Shown here piece after piece: positions 54,301 through 62,848 of a stretch of DNA of 64,000 nucleotides. Numbering within the stretch: the stretch's first letter is position 1; each line of letters opens with the position of its first letter. A program made the position numbers and the translations under genes. The notes under the pieces are model-generated. The model did no database searches. It was not told the DNA's origin and saw only the letters and a program-made list of their open reading frames with translations. Source of the DNA: SAR324 cluster bacterium (GTDB taxonomy: Bacteria; SAR324; NAC60-12); contig JANQJU010000098.1 of the NCBI GenBank assembly GCA_028281495.1, positions 124,001-188,000 of the forward strand. The letters run 5' to 3'.

Positions 54301-55828
54301 GGGGTTCGATTCGAAAAAATTTCTAGGAATTTTGGTGGGGTGCTTGTGCGTGTTTTTAGCAACCTGCCAAACAGGAAATGATGACGATGACAACAACACA
54401 CGCTTGACCGTCACGGCTGGAACTCAAATCATCCTCACTTGTATTGCGGAAGCAGGCTGCGGGCAAACCGAAACAGTGGAAGCTGCCTCTGCCACAGTAG
54501 AGGATTTCAGTGGTTCCTGGCGCACCTCTCTCACAGGGTCCACATTGGTATTTCGAGGCACCCAAGGCATTGCGGGGTTGTTTGAATTCACCGATCAAAA
54601 TGGAGTGACGGGCGATGGAAGCTTTCAACCCGTCAATGGAAACGTGATTGTCAGCATCAACGACAATGCGAGTCAAAATCCGTTTTTTCAATTGGAAGTG
54701 GAAACCTTTTCGATTGATGCCATCAGCCAAGAAGAGATCACCCTCACCCTCTTGTCTCGTGAAGAAGCTTCCTCCGCATTGCAATTATTGGAAATGACGT
54801 GTGTGGGAACCTGTGGTGATGTGGGGCGAACCGAAACCTTAGACACGAATAATGCCAACACTGCGGACCTCACGGGAACCTGGGATCTCACGGTAGCCGC
54901 AACCGAAAGTGTTCCTGAAACCACATTCACGTTTACGATTTTTGGCAGTGGTGCCTTCACAGCAACGGATTCGACTGGAGGCCAAAGTGAAGGTCAGTTT
55001 TCGATTGTCTCCGATTTGGTCACACTCAATTTTACTACCAGCACCAACCCTCTCGTGGAGCTTGGCAGTGTGCAGTTCTTTCGAGTCATTGCTGCCAGTA
55101 CGTCCAAGTTTAACTTGCAGGAGATTCCAGCCAATGAAGCCAGTTTGAATTTTGCAGGGCTTTCCTTTGAGTTCAACTGTGCGAGCACCTGTGGAACTTC
55201 GGAAAACGATAGTTTGCAATCTCCTCTTTCTGCCACCACCGAGAATGTACAAGGGATCTGGCAATCAGAAAACATTCCAGGTCTGCCCTTTCTCTATATC
55301 ATTCAAGCAGATGGTGCCTTCTCATTCACCGATCAAGCAAATGACAAAACGGGAGCCGGGACTTTCTCCATCAATGCGGGGGTTGCCACGATCAATGTCA
55401 CCTCCAGCGACAGTTCTGTGCTTCCTGTGGGACTTCAGTTTTTCCGTATCGACCACATTTCTTCCACTCAAATCCAGATTACCGAAGAACCTTTGGATGG
55501 AGAGAAAACCCTGTTTCTTTCGTGTGACACGAGCTGTGTTTCCGCAGGAACCGTGACTCCTGTTACGGTCCGGGCAGAAAATCTAGTAGGCACGTGGACC
55601 ACCACTCAAGGTCCTTTTTCTTTCACGATAGTCAATAGCAACGATAGCTCGTTCAGTTTGAGTGAACCGGATGGAGGAACTGGTACTGGGAGTTATGGGG
55701 TCACCAACAGCATCTTTCAGTTGTCGTTTATGTCGAATACCACACAGAGTTTTTCTGGCTCAAGTGCCGTGGGCTTTGTGGTCGCCGCCATTGATGCAGA
55801 GCAATTGGTGCTTCTGATCGATTTTTAA
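54293..55828 (+). CDS. Lipoprotein with four Cys-paired beta repeats
   Basis: Protein of 511 residues. The start at 54293 (MRKGFDSKK) follows GGAG and gives a lipoprotein signal with lipobox LATC (Cys25), then an acidic Asn/Asp spacer. The mature part holds four repeats of roughly 120 residues. Each begins with a close cysteine pair (CIAEAGC, CVGTC, CASTC, CDTSC), then a G-x-W strand (FSGSWRT, LTGTWDL, VQGIWQS, LVGTWTT) and a G-x-G turn (GDGSF, GAGTF, GTGSY). This suggests four lipocalin-like or beta-sandwich domains, each with a disulfide. I recognise no family. Translation is preceded by two coupled mini-ORFs. Confidence 0.82.
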   Translation: MRKGFDSKKFLGILVGCLCVFLATCQTGNDDDDNNTRLTVTAGTQIILTCIAEAGCGQTETVEAASATVEDFSGSWRTSLTGSTLVFRGTQGIAGLFEFTDQNGVTGDGSFQPVNGNVIVSINDNASQNPFFQLEVETFSIDAISQEEITLTLLSREEASSALQLLEMTCVGTCGDVGRTETLDTNNANTADLTGTWDLTVAATESVPETTFTFTIFGSGAFTATDSTGGQSEGQFSIVSDLVTLNFTTSTNPLVELGSVQFFRVIAASTSKFNLQEIPANEASLNFAGLSFEFNCASTCGTSENDSLQSPLSATTENVQGIWQSENIPGLPFLYIIQADGAFSFTDQANDKTGAGTFSINAGVATINVTSSDSSVLPVGLQFFRIDHISSTQIQITEEPLDGEKTLFLSCDTSCVSAGTVTPVTVRAENLVGTWTTTQGPFSFTIVNSNDSSFSLSEPDGGTGTGSYGVTNSIFQLSFMSNTTQSFSGSSAVGFVVAAIDAEQLVLLIDF

Positions 55829-56310
55829 AGGCATTGTTCTCTAAAAACATGGTTCTCTAAAAGCATGGTTCTCTACCCTAGCATGGTCTCCCAACCCTAT
55901 TTGTGAGGGAAAAAACGGCTCTCCAACTCTCCTCGCGATAAAAAGCAAGTTTTTGTTCTCATTTTTACATTTAAATACATTCCAATCTATCTTGCATTTT
56001 CCGTTAGTGATAGGTAGATGAGGTTTTTCTATCTCTTACCAATATTGGCACATTTCTAATTAGTTTTATGAAATCATTCGTTAAATTCTGACAAGCGGGT
56101 GCATAAGAAAGAATTATGTCGTAAATCGGGACTTGCATTATTAAACGGTTGCTTTTATACGCTAGTTTATGATGTCTTTTCATCGTAAGACAGTTTGTTT
56201 TTTAAGACTTTGCCTTCAAGGGTAAGATAGGTGTTTCATTTTTTTGTCAGAAAGATTCCATTTTTTGGATAATCTTTCTCTGTCCATCATTTCTAGTCGA
56301 AAGGAGTAGT
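55829..56310. other. A+T-rich intergenic region before the dpp operon
   Basis: This 482-nt spacer starts with three to four degenerate 16-nt repeats and then becomes strongly A+T-rich (55950-56280). No gene is seen. It is the likely promoter region of the peptide transport operon. Confidence 0.55.
55831..55890 (+). repeat. Degenerate repeats of about 16 nt
   Basis: GCATGGTTCTCTAAAA-type units recur three times with a fourth partial copy ending near 55890, beginning just after the lipoprotein stop. Confidence 0.7.
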
Positions 56311-57855
56311 ATGAAAATAATAACTCTCAAACGGTTTGCCATGCTCTGCATGGGGTTTTTATTGCTCAATCTCTTTTCGTGGACGTATGCGAAGGAGAAA
56401 GTGCTCGTGATCGGGATGCACCGAGATCCTGAGATTTTGGATTCCATCATTACTGGGTGGAATTCGGAAGTGCTCTATTGGGTATTCGAGCGTTTGGTAA
56501 CGCGAGATCGAGAATGGGGGTTTGTGCCTAATTTGGCAGAAAGTTGGAAACCTTCGGAAGATGGTAAAGTGTGGACCTTTTTCCTACGCAAAAATGTCAA
56601 ATTTCATAGTGGCAAGCCCTTGGTGGCGTCGGATGTGAAGTGGACTTTTGATCGGCTGTTGGATCCCAAAATCGCATCTCCGAATGCAGGGGATTATTCC
56701 ATGATCGAAAAAACTGTGGTTGTGGATGATCACACGGTGAATGTCCACCTCAAATACCCCTTTCCCAATATCCTGTTCAACTTGTCCAACATCCCATCGA
56801 GTATTGTAAACCCAGAAGCCTATGCAAAATATGGGGATGATTATGGCATCAAATACATTGAGGGAACCGGAGCCTTCCGATTTGTTGAATGGAAACGGAA
56901 TGATCGCCTCGTGGTGGAACGCAACCCAGATTATCAATGGGCTCCCGACTATCTCGGTCAGGGTCCTCCGGTTTTAGATAAAATCATCATTCGTACCATC
57001 CCTGAAGAGTCGACCCGGATGCTGGAACTGATGAGAGGCGGAATACATATCATTGACCGAGAAGTACCCCCTACTTTCTTGCCTCAAATCAAGGCCAATC
57101 CTGATGTGAATGTGGTTCAAGGTGAGGCTACCAAATTGGGATATTTGGCTTTTGCCACGGATAAGAAACCTTATACCGATGTCCGGGTGCGACGGGCGAT
57201 CAATCATGCCATCGACAAAGAATCGATTGTGAAATTTGTGTTCCGAGGGCTGGCCGATGTGGCACATGGTTACATCCCGCGTGCGTTGAAAAACGACTAC
57301 TATCCCGGCACTGATGAAATGGCCTATAAATTTGATAAAGCCAAAGCCAAAGAGTTGCTTGCAGAAGCCGGTTATCCTGATGGTTTCAGTGCCGTACTTT
57401 CGGCCCAAAACAACACCGAACACCGTCGAGTGGTGGAAGTGTTACAAGATCAGTTGAAGCAAGTGGGCATCCAAACACAAATTCGACTGTATGACACGGC
57501 AAGCTACAAAAGTATGTTGAAAGAAGGAAAACAAGAACTCTTCCTGCGCCTATACAGTTGGCCGGATGTGGACATCTTAGATTGGTTCCTCTTGTCTCGG
57601 CAGATTCCTTATCCGAATCATTCCCGCTGGAATGATAAAAGATCCGATGAACTCATTTTGGGAGCGGGTCAAAAACCAACGCTTGCAGAACGCTCAGCGA
57701 TGTACAAGGAAGCGCAAAAGTACCTGATCGAACAAGCGGTGTGGGCACCGATCTGGACTCCAAAAAATATGATGGCTTATCGAAGTGAGGTGATCAATTT
57801 TCAATATCATCCGTGGCACATCTTCTATAACAACACCGATCTGAAAGTAGATTGA
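56311..57855 (+). CDS. dppA: ABC oligopeptide/dipeptide-binding protein
   Basis: Periplasmic family 5 binding protein of 514 residues with a signal peptide to about residue 28 (SWTYAK). Conserved blocks are NLAESWKPSEDGKVWTFFLRKNVKFHSGKPLVASDVKWTF in pieces, GTGAFRF, and the late VRRAINHAIDKESIV. It delivers peptides or related ligands to the permeases encoded just downstream. AAAGGAG precedes the ATG. It heads a complete five-gene operon; its stop overlaps the next start by one base (TGATG). Family 5 also includes nickel, opine and antimicrobial peptide importers, so the ligand is open. Confidence 0.95.
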   Translation: MKIITLKRFAMLCMGFLLLNLFSWTYAKEKVLVIGMHRDPEILDSIITGWNSEVLYWVFERLVTRDREWGFVPNLAESWKPSEDGKVWTFFLRKNVKFHSGKPLVASDVKWTFDRLLDPKIASPNAGDYSMIEKTVVVDDHTVNVHLKYPFPNILFNLSNIPSSIVNPEAYAKYGDDYGIKYIEGTGAFRFVEWKRNDRLVVERNPDYQWAPDYLGQGPPVLDKIIIRTIPEESTRMLELMRGGIHIIDREVPPTFLPQIKANPDVNVVQGEATKLGYLAFATDKKPYTDVRVRRAINHAIDKESIVKFVFRGLADVAHGYIPRALKNDYYPGTDEMAYKFDKAKAKELLAEAGYPDGFSAVLSAQNNTEHRRVVEVLQDQLKQVGIQTQIRLYDTASYKSMLKEGKQELFLRLYSWPDVDILDWFLLSRQIPYPNHSRWNDKRSDELILGAGQKPTLAERSAMYKEAQKYLIEQAVWAPIWTPKNMMAYRSEVINFQYHPWHIFYNNTDLKVD

Positions 57856-58772
57856 TGTTCAAATACATGCTCAAAAAGGTCGTCCTCATGCTGCCGGTGT
57901 TGCTGGGGATGACTGTGATCGTCTTTCTGATTTTGCATTTGTCGCCAGGAGACCCTGTCGATCTGATTGTCGGGCCAAACGTTTCGCCAGAAATCTACCA
58001 AGCCGTCCGGGCAAAGTATGGTTTGGATCAGCCTTTGGTGGTGCAGTATTTCAAATTCTTAGGACAGATTGTTCAAGGGGATTTGGGCACCTCCATTTTG
58101 CAAGCGCGGCCCGTTGCCGAAATCATTTGGGATCATCTTTTTGTGACACTAGAGATTGGATTTTGGTCCTTGATCCTCTCGTTACTCATTGCCGTCCCGG
58201 CAGGAGTGATTGCAGCGGTCAATCGCAATAAATTTCCCGATTACATGGCCATGACCGGTGCCCTGTTGGGAATGTGCATGCCTCCGTTTTGGTTGGGATT
58301 ATTGCTGTTGTATTTCTTTGCGTTTCACCTGCAATGGTTCCCCATTTCTGGGTATGGAACGTGGCAACATTTGGTACTTCCAGTGTTTGCCATTGGCATT
58401 ACGGATGCGGCTTTGACCGCGCGCATGGTGCGTTCGAGTATGTTAGAAGTGATTCGTCAGGATTATATTCGAACTGCTCGGAGTAAGGGCCTCGCCGAGC
58501 GAGTGGTGATCTATCAGCATGCACTGAAAAACGCACTCATTCCCATCATCACGATTTTAGGGTTGAAAGTGGGGTGGATTCTTGGTGGTTCGGTGGTGAT
58601 CGAAATTGTCTTCAGCATCCCTGGGTTGGGACGAATGATGATCGATTCCATCATTTCTCGGGATTATCCCGTGGTCCAAGGGGCCATGCTCATGCTCACC
58701 ACGACCGTGATTTTAGCCAGCATTTTGGCTGATGTGTTGTATGCGGTTGTTGATCCACGCATCAAATATTGA
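57855..58772 (+). CDS. dppB: ABC peptide permease DppB-type
   Basis: Inner-membrane permease of 305 residues with six transmembrane helices. The N-terminal FLILHLSPGDPVDLIVG and the family-typical KYGLDQPLVVQY are visible. The EAA loop is DYIRTARSKGLAERVVIYQHALKNALIP (in two parts). The ATG at 57855 overlaps the dppA stop; a TTG 3 nt earlier is less likely. Translation is coupled. Confidence 0.95.
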   Translation: MFKYMLKKVVLMLPVLLGMTVIVFLILHLSPGDPVDLIVGPNVSPEIYQAVRAKYGLDQPLVVQYFKFLGQIVQGDLGTSILQARPVAEIIWDHLFVTLEIGFWSLILSLLIAVPAGVIAAVNRNKFPDYMAMTGALLGMCMPPFWLGLLLLYFFAFHLQWFPISGYGTWQHLVLPVFAIGITDAALTARMVRSSMLEVIRQDYIRTARSKGLAERVVIYQHALKNALIPIITILGLKVGWILGGSVVIEIVFSIPGLGRMMIDSIISRDYPVVQGAMLMLTTTVILASILADVLYAVVDPRIKY

Positions 58773-58824
58773 ATTCCTTAGCCTTTTGTGAATTTTAACC
58801 AGTCACTTCCACTGAGTCCACACT

Positions 58825-59733
58825 ATGAGTACGGAAGAAACGACAATATCCTCTGTCAAATCCACAGAATCCCAAGAATCGGCTGATGAAGAATTTCATC
58901 GATTCCGGGATTTTCAGAAGCGTTTGTTCAAACACAAATCTGCCGTATTTGGTTTTGGGGTGATTCTACTGCTGTTTGCCTGTGCTTTGTTTGCTCCGTG
59001 GATTGCTCCTTATAGTTATGATGAGCAAAGCTTAGTGGATATGATGCAGCCTTCCTCCATGAAACACATTTTTGGAACGGACGAGTTTGGCCGCGATATC
59101 TTCAGCCGGATTGTGTATGGCTCACGGGTTTCTTTGATCGTCGGCTTCGGTGCGGTGGGGATTTCGTTGTTGATCGGGGTGATTTTGGGAGCATTGGCCG
59201 GTTTTTTTGGAGGTATTGTAGATTATTTGATTTCAGGCCTCACGGATATCGCGTGGGCCTTTCCTACTACATTGCTCGCCATTGCCATCATTGCAGCGCT
59301 CGAACCGGGGTTATCCAGTGTGGTGGTTGCGATTGCCTTAGCCAATTGGGCTGGGTATGCGCGTTTAGTCCGTGGAGAATTCCTGTGGCTGCGTGAGCAA
59401 GAATTTGTGGAAGCAGCCCGTGTGTTGGGAATGAGCAGTGTTCGGATCATTTTCAAACATGTGCTTCCCAACTCCCTCGCTCCGATCATTGTGTTCACCA
59501 CCTTAGCGATTCCACGGGCAATCATTGTGGAATCCGCACTCAGTTTTCTAGGCTTGGGAGCACAACCCCCCATTCCCAGTTGGGGGGCGATCTTAAGCTC
59601 AGGACGTTCCTACCTTGCCTTTGCCCCGTGGATTTCCATCTATCCTGGATTAGCGATCATGGTGGTGGTTTTGGCCTTCAATCTGTTTGGCGACGCCCTC
59701 CGTGATACCCTCGACCCCCGTTTGCATGAATAA
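58825..59733 (+). CDS. dppC: ABC peptide permease DppC-type
   Basis: Inner-membrane permease of 302 residues with a charged N-terminal extension of about 45 residues and six transmembrane helices. Markers are HIFGTDEFGRDIFSRIVYG (periplasmic segment) and the EAA loop EFVEAARVLGMSSVRIIFKH with LPNSLAP. No strong ribosome site precedes the ATG, and a 52-nt gap follows dppB, the widest in this operon. Confidence 0.94.
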   Translation: MSTEETTISSVKSTESQESADEEFHRFRDFQKRLFKHKSAVFGFGVILLLFACALFAPWIAPYSYDEQSLVDMMQPSSMKHIFGTDEFGRDIFSRIVYGSRVSLIVGFGAVGISLLIGVILGALAGFFGGIVDYLISGLTDIAWAFPTTLLAIAIIAALEPGLSSVVVAIALANWAGYARLVRGEFLWLREQEFVEAARVLGMSSVRIIFKHVLPNSLAPIIVFTTLAIPRAIIVESALSFLGLGAQPPIPSWGAILSSGRSYLAFAPWISIYPGLAIMVVVLAFNLFGDALRDTLDPRLHE

Positions 59734-59744
59734 TAAGGAAGATG

Positions 59745-60728
59745 ATGAGCAAACCCATTCTTGAAGTGAAAGAACTCAAAACTCATTTTTTCACCGAGGG
59801 AGGAGTGGTGCCTTCCGTCGACGGGGTGAGTTTTGAAATCAATGCCGGTCAAACCTTAGGTGTGGTCGGAGAGTCTGGTTCTGGAAAAAGCGTGACTTCG
59901 CTTTCCATCATGCGGCTGGTCCCGTCGCCCCCTGGACGAATCGTCAATGGCGATATCCTCTTTGAAGGCGAAAGTCTGTTGCTCAAAACCGATGCCGAAA
60001 TGAGAGACATTCGAGGCAATCGCATCTCAATGATTTTTCAAGAACCGATGACCTCGTTGAACCCCGTTTACACCATTGGAAAACAAATTTCCGAAGCCAT
60101 CATTTTGCATCAAAACGCATCCAAGAAGGAAGCGTTGGCACGCACCGTAGAACTGCTCAAGATGGTCAAAGTGTCTTCCCCGGAAAAGCGAATCACACAA
60201 TATCCTCATCAACTCAGTGGAGGAATGCGGCAACGTGTCATGATCGCAATGGCGCTTTCTTGTCGGCCCGCATTGCTCATTGCCGATGAACCTACCACCG
60301 CCTTGGATGTGACCATCCAAGCCCAAATTCTGAACATCTTGCAAGAACTTCGGAATCAAGTGGGCATGGCGGTGATGTTAATCACCCATGATTTGGGAGT
60401 GGTGGCGGAGTCCTGTGATCAGGTCTTGGTGATGTATTGTGGTCGTGTGGTCGAGCGAGCGTCCACACGCGAGTTGTTCAAGGACCCGCGCCATCCTTAT
60501 ACCGTTGGGTTGATGCGCTCCATCCCGCAAGTGACCGGACCCGACAAAAAGCTCATCCCGATTCGCGGCACGGTTCCAGCTCCCAGTGAATTGAACTGTG
60601 GTTGTCGCTTCCAAACGCGTTGTGACGAAGTGTTTGATCGGTGTTTTAAAGAAGAACCCCCCTTATTCACTCAAGGTGCTCGTCAAGTCCGATGCTGGAA
60701 ATATGAATCTCAACCCCCTGCTGCATAG
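59745..60728 (+). CDS. dppD: ABC peptide transporter ATPase DppD-type
   Basis: ATPase of 327 residues. Walker A is GESGSGKS, the signature LSGGMRQR and Walker B LLIADEPT followed by TALDV. The C-terminal oligopeptide-family extension with Cys residues (CGCRFQTRC...C...C) may hold an iron-sulfur cluster, as in related proteins. Two ATGs are adjacent; 59745 has the better spacing to AAGGA. Confidence 0.95.
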   Translation: MSKPILEVKELKTHFFTEGGVVPSVDGVSFEINAGQTLGVVGESGSGKSVTSLSIMRLVPSPPGRIVNGDILFEGESLLLKTDAEMRDIRGNRISMIFQEPMTSLNPVYTIGKQISEAIILHQNASKKEALARTVELLKMVKVSSPEKRITQYPHQLSGGMRQRVMIAMALSCRPALLIADEPTTALDVTIQAQILNILQELRNQVGMAVMLITHDLGVVAESCDQVLVMYCGRVVERASTRELFKDPRHPYTVGLMRSIPQVTGPDKKLIPIRGTVPAPSELNCGCRFQTRCDEVFDRCFKEEPPLFTQGARQVRCWKYESQPPAA

Positions 60729-60734
60729 GTAACG

Positions 60735-61706
60735 ATGGCAACGCAAGATAAGCTGCTTGAAGTCAACAATTTGAAAGTGCATTTCCCCATCAAAGGCGGC
60801 TTGATTCCGAAGACAGTAGGACACGTCAAAGCCGTGGATGGTGTGAACTTTCATATCAATGCAGGGGAAACCTTAGGTCTGGTGGGAGAGAGCGGTTGTG
60901 GCAAATCGACTACTGGCAGAGCCATCCTGCGTTTGGTGCGTGCAACAGAGGGGCAGGTGCTGTTTGAAGGAACCAATGTTCTGGACATGACTTCCACAGA
61001 ATTGCAGAAAGTGCGCGAAAAAATGCAGTTCATTTTCCAAGATCCTTTTGCGTCACTGAACCCTCGCATGAGCATTGGAAAAGCGTTGGAAGAAGTGTTG
61101 TATGTGCATCGGATGGGAGACCAAGCCGTTCGACGTGCTCAAGTGGTGGAACTGATGGACATGGTTGGCCTGTCCAAACGTTATCTGAAACGCTATCCTC
61201 ACGAATTCAGTGGCGGACAACGCCAGCGTATCGTGATTGCACGAGCCTTGGCTGTCAAACCCCAGCTGGTGATCTGCGACGAACCCGTTTCCGCTTTGGA
61301 TGTGTCGATCCAAGCCCAAATCATCAATCTCATGGAAGAGTTGCAGGACACGCTTAAACTCACCTTCCTGTTTATTGCCCATGATTTGAGTGTGGTGCGA
61401 CATATCAGTGATCGCATTGCTGTCATGTACTTAGGCAAAATCGTGGAGATAGCCGAAAAACATGCCTTATTCGATTCTCCTCAACATCCCTATACTCAAG
61501 CTTTGCTCTCCGCGATTCCCACCTGCGATGTGGATGAAAAAAAGGAAAAGATCATTTTAGGTGGAGAAATTCCAAGCCCTGAAAATCCTCCTAGCGGTTG
61601 CCGTTTTCGTACCCGCTGCCCTCATGCCACGGACCTCTGTTCCCAGCAGGATCCCCAATACAAAGATCTTGGCGATGGGCATCAAGTGGCGTGTCATCTC
61701 GTATGA
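60735..61706 (+). CDS. dppF: ABC peptide transporter ATPase DppF-type
   Basis: ATPase of 323 residues, partner of the preceding one. Walker A is GESGCGKS, the signature FSGGQRQR and Walker B LVICDEPV followed by SALDV. The C-terminal extension again has the spaced cysteines (GCRFRTRCPHATDLC). It starts 6 nt after the dppD stop. The operon appears to end here, followed by three hairpin-bearing 61-nt repeats. Confidence 0.95.
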   Translation: MATQDKLLEVNNLKVHFPIKGGLIPKTVGHVKAVDGVNFHINAGETLGLVGESGCGKSTTGRAILRLVRATEGQVLFEGTNVLDMTSTELQKVREKMQFIFQDPFASLNPRMSIGKALEEVLYVHRMGDQAVRRAQVVELMDMVGLSKRYLKRYPHEFSGGQRQRIVIARALAVKPQLVICDEPVSALDVSIQAQIINLMEELQDTLKLTFLFIAHDLSVVRHISDRIAVMYLGKIVEIAEKHALFDSPQHPYTQALLSAIPTCDVDEKKEKIILGGEIPSPENPPSGCRFRTRCPHATDLCSQQDPQYKDLGDGHQVACHLV

Positions 61707-61748
61707 GATGTGCGACTTCCCAACCTCCTCTTTGTCTTATTCCATAAA

Positions 61749-61931
61749 AGGCAGGCTGTTCGCGTGTTTGTTGAAAAACAGCGTCTGCCAAGAACTGGAC
61801 TCTAATTCTAGGCAGGCTGTCTATCTGTTTTTTGAAAGACAGTGTCTGCCAAGAACTAGATTTTCATTCTAGGTAAGCTATTCGTGTGTTTTTCGATAGG
61901 CAGCGTCTGCCAAGAATGGATTTTCAACATC
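61749..61931 (+). repeat. Three 61-nt tandem repeats, each with an imperfect hairpin
   Basis: Copies start at 61749, 61810 and 61871. Each begins AGGCAGGCTGT-like and ends with GTCTGCCAAGAA plus an A/T-rich tail. In copies 1 and 2, GGCAG and the following GCTGT(T/C) pair with (A/G)ACAG(C/T) and CTGCC, leaving a 2-nt bulge; a G-C pair in copy 1 is G-U in copy 2. Copy 3 is more diverged in its 5' arm. They lie between dppF and the Ig-like gene. Confidence 0.85.
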
Positions 61932-61946
61932 AGACAAAGGAGCACA

Positions 61947-62582
61947 ATGAAGATGATTCGACACAGTGTGATTTGGCTTTGTCTTGGACTATGGATCACG
62001 ACGCCATTCGTTTTTGGAAAGGATGCCCAACTTCCAAAGAACGGTGACCACAAAACCGTGTGGTTACTGAAGATCCAAGGCCCCTCCGAGATGAAAGAAC
62101 AGAGCCGCGATGCTTTTATAGCAACAGCAACCTACGACGACCTCACGACTGCTGAGGTGAATCCCACATGGAGTGTTCTTGGAGGCGGGTTTGCCATTGC
62201 CAAAAGCAATGGAACGGTAATTGCGGGAGAGGTTCAGTCGCATCAAGTCGTTACCTTGAAAGCCAGTTTCAATGGAAAATCTGCCACCAAAAATATCTGG
62301 ATCAAGAACCTAAACAAAACGGTCATCGCCCTTGCGATTCAGGGGGAAACCTGGGTGGCTGAACAAAGTTCGACCACTTATTCCGCAACCGCAAACTATG
62401 AAGATGGAACCTCCGCCACAGTGCGTCCATCTTGGAGTGTGGATGGCAGTGGATTGGCCACGATCACTGCCGAGGGCCTGTTCTCCGCTGGGCCTGTCTC
62501 AGCAAACAATAGCGTTACGATCACAATTGGTTACGAAGGTAAAAGTGCCACCAAAACCGTAACGATCCGAGATATTCCTTAG
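61947..62582 (+). CDS. Exported protein with two Ig-like (BIG2-type) repeats
   Basis: Protein of 211 residues. The ATG at 61947 follows AAAGGAG and gives a signal peptide (about 1-24, ending FVFG). An upstream in-frame start at 61884 lies in the third 61-nt repeat and is rejected. Two repeats of about 85 residues follow, each with a T-Y-D/E-D-(L/G)T pattern, P-(T/S)-WSV and GKSATK at its end, as in bacterial Ig-like group 2 domains. Short length and the lack of a catalytic part suggest a structural or adhesive role. Confidence 0.75.
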   Translation: MKMIRHSVIWLCLGLWITTPFVFGKDAQLPKNGDHKTVWLLKIQGPSEMKEQSRDAFIATATYDDLTTAEVNPTWSVLGGGFAIAKSNGTVIAGEVQSHQVVTLKASFNGKSATKNIWIKNLNKTVIALAIQGETWVAEQSSTTYSATANYEDGTSATVRPSWSVDGSGLATITAEGLFSAGPVSANNSVTITIGYEGKSATKTVTIRDIP

Positions 62583-62848
62583 AATTCTTTACACTCAAGA
62601 TGATTCCAAAATGATAAATAGATGAATATTATCATAGCAGTTAGAAAAATAACGGCTGCTCCAATTCTTAAATTAGAGCGTTAGAAAAAAGCTGGATTTT
62701 TAAATTTCCTAGTACTATTGCTTTGATAGTTCATTCGTTTAATTGGTCGCTAGTGGCATACAGTATCGAAACTTAGAAGACTGAATTACGATTAATGCTT
62801 GCTAGCTTATGATTGTAACTACGAAAAGCATAACTCTCAGGAAATAAA

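Noticed and set aside
61884..61946. Upstream extension of the Ig-like gene into the third 61-nt repeat
   Set aside because: The start at 61947 has AAAGGAG and yields a proper signal peptide; the extension merely reads repeat sequence.
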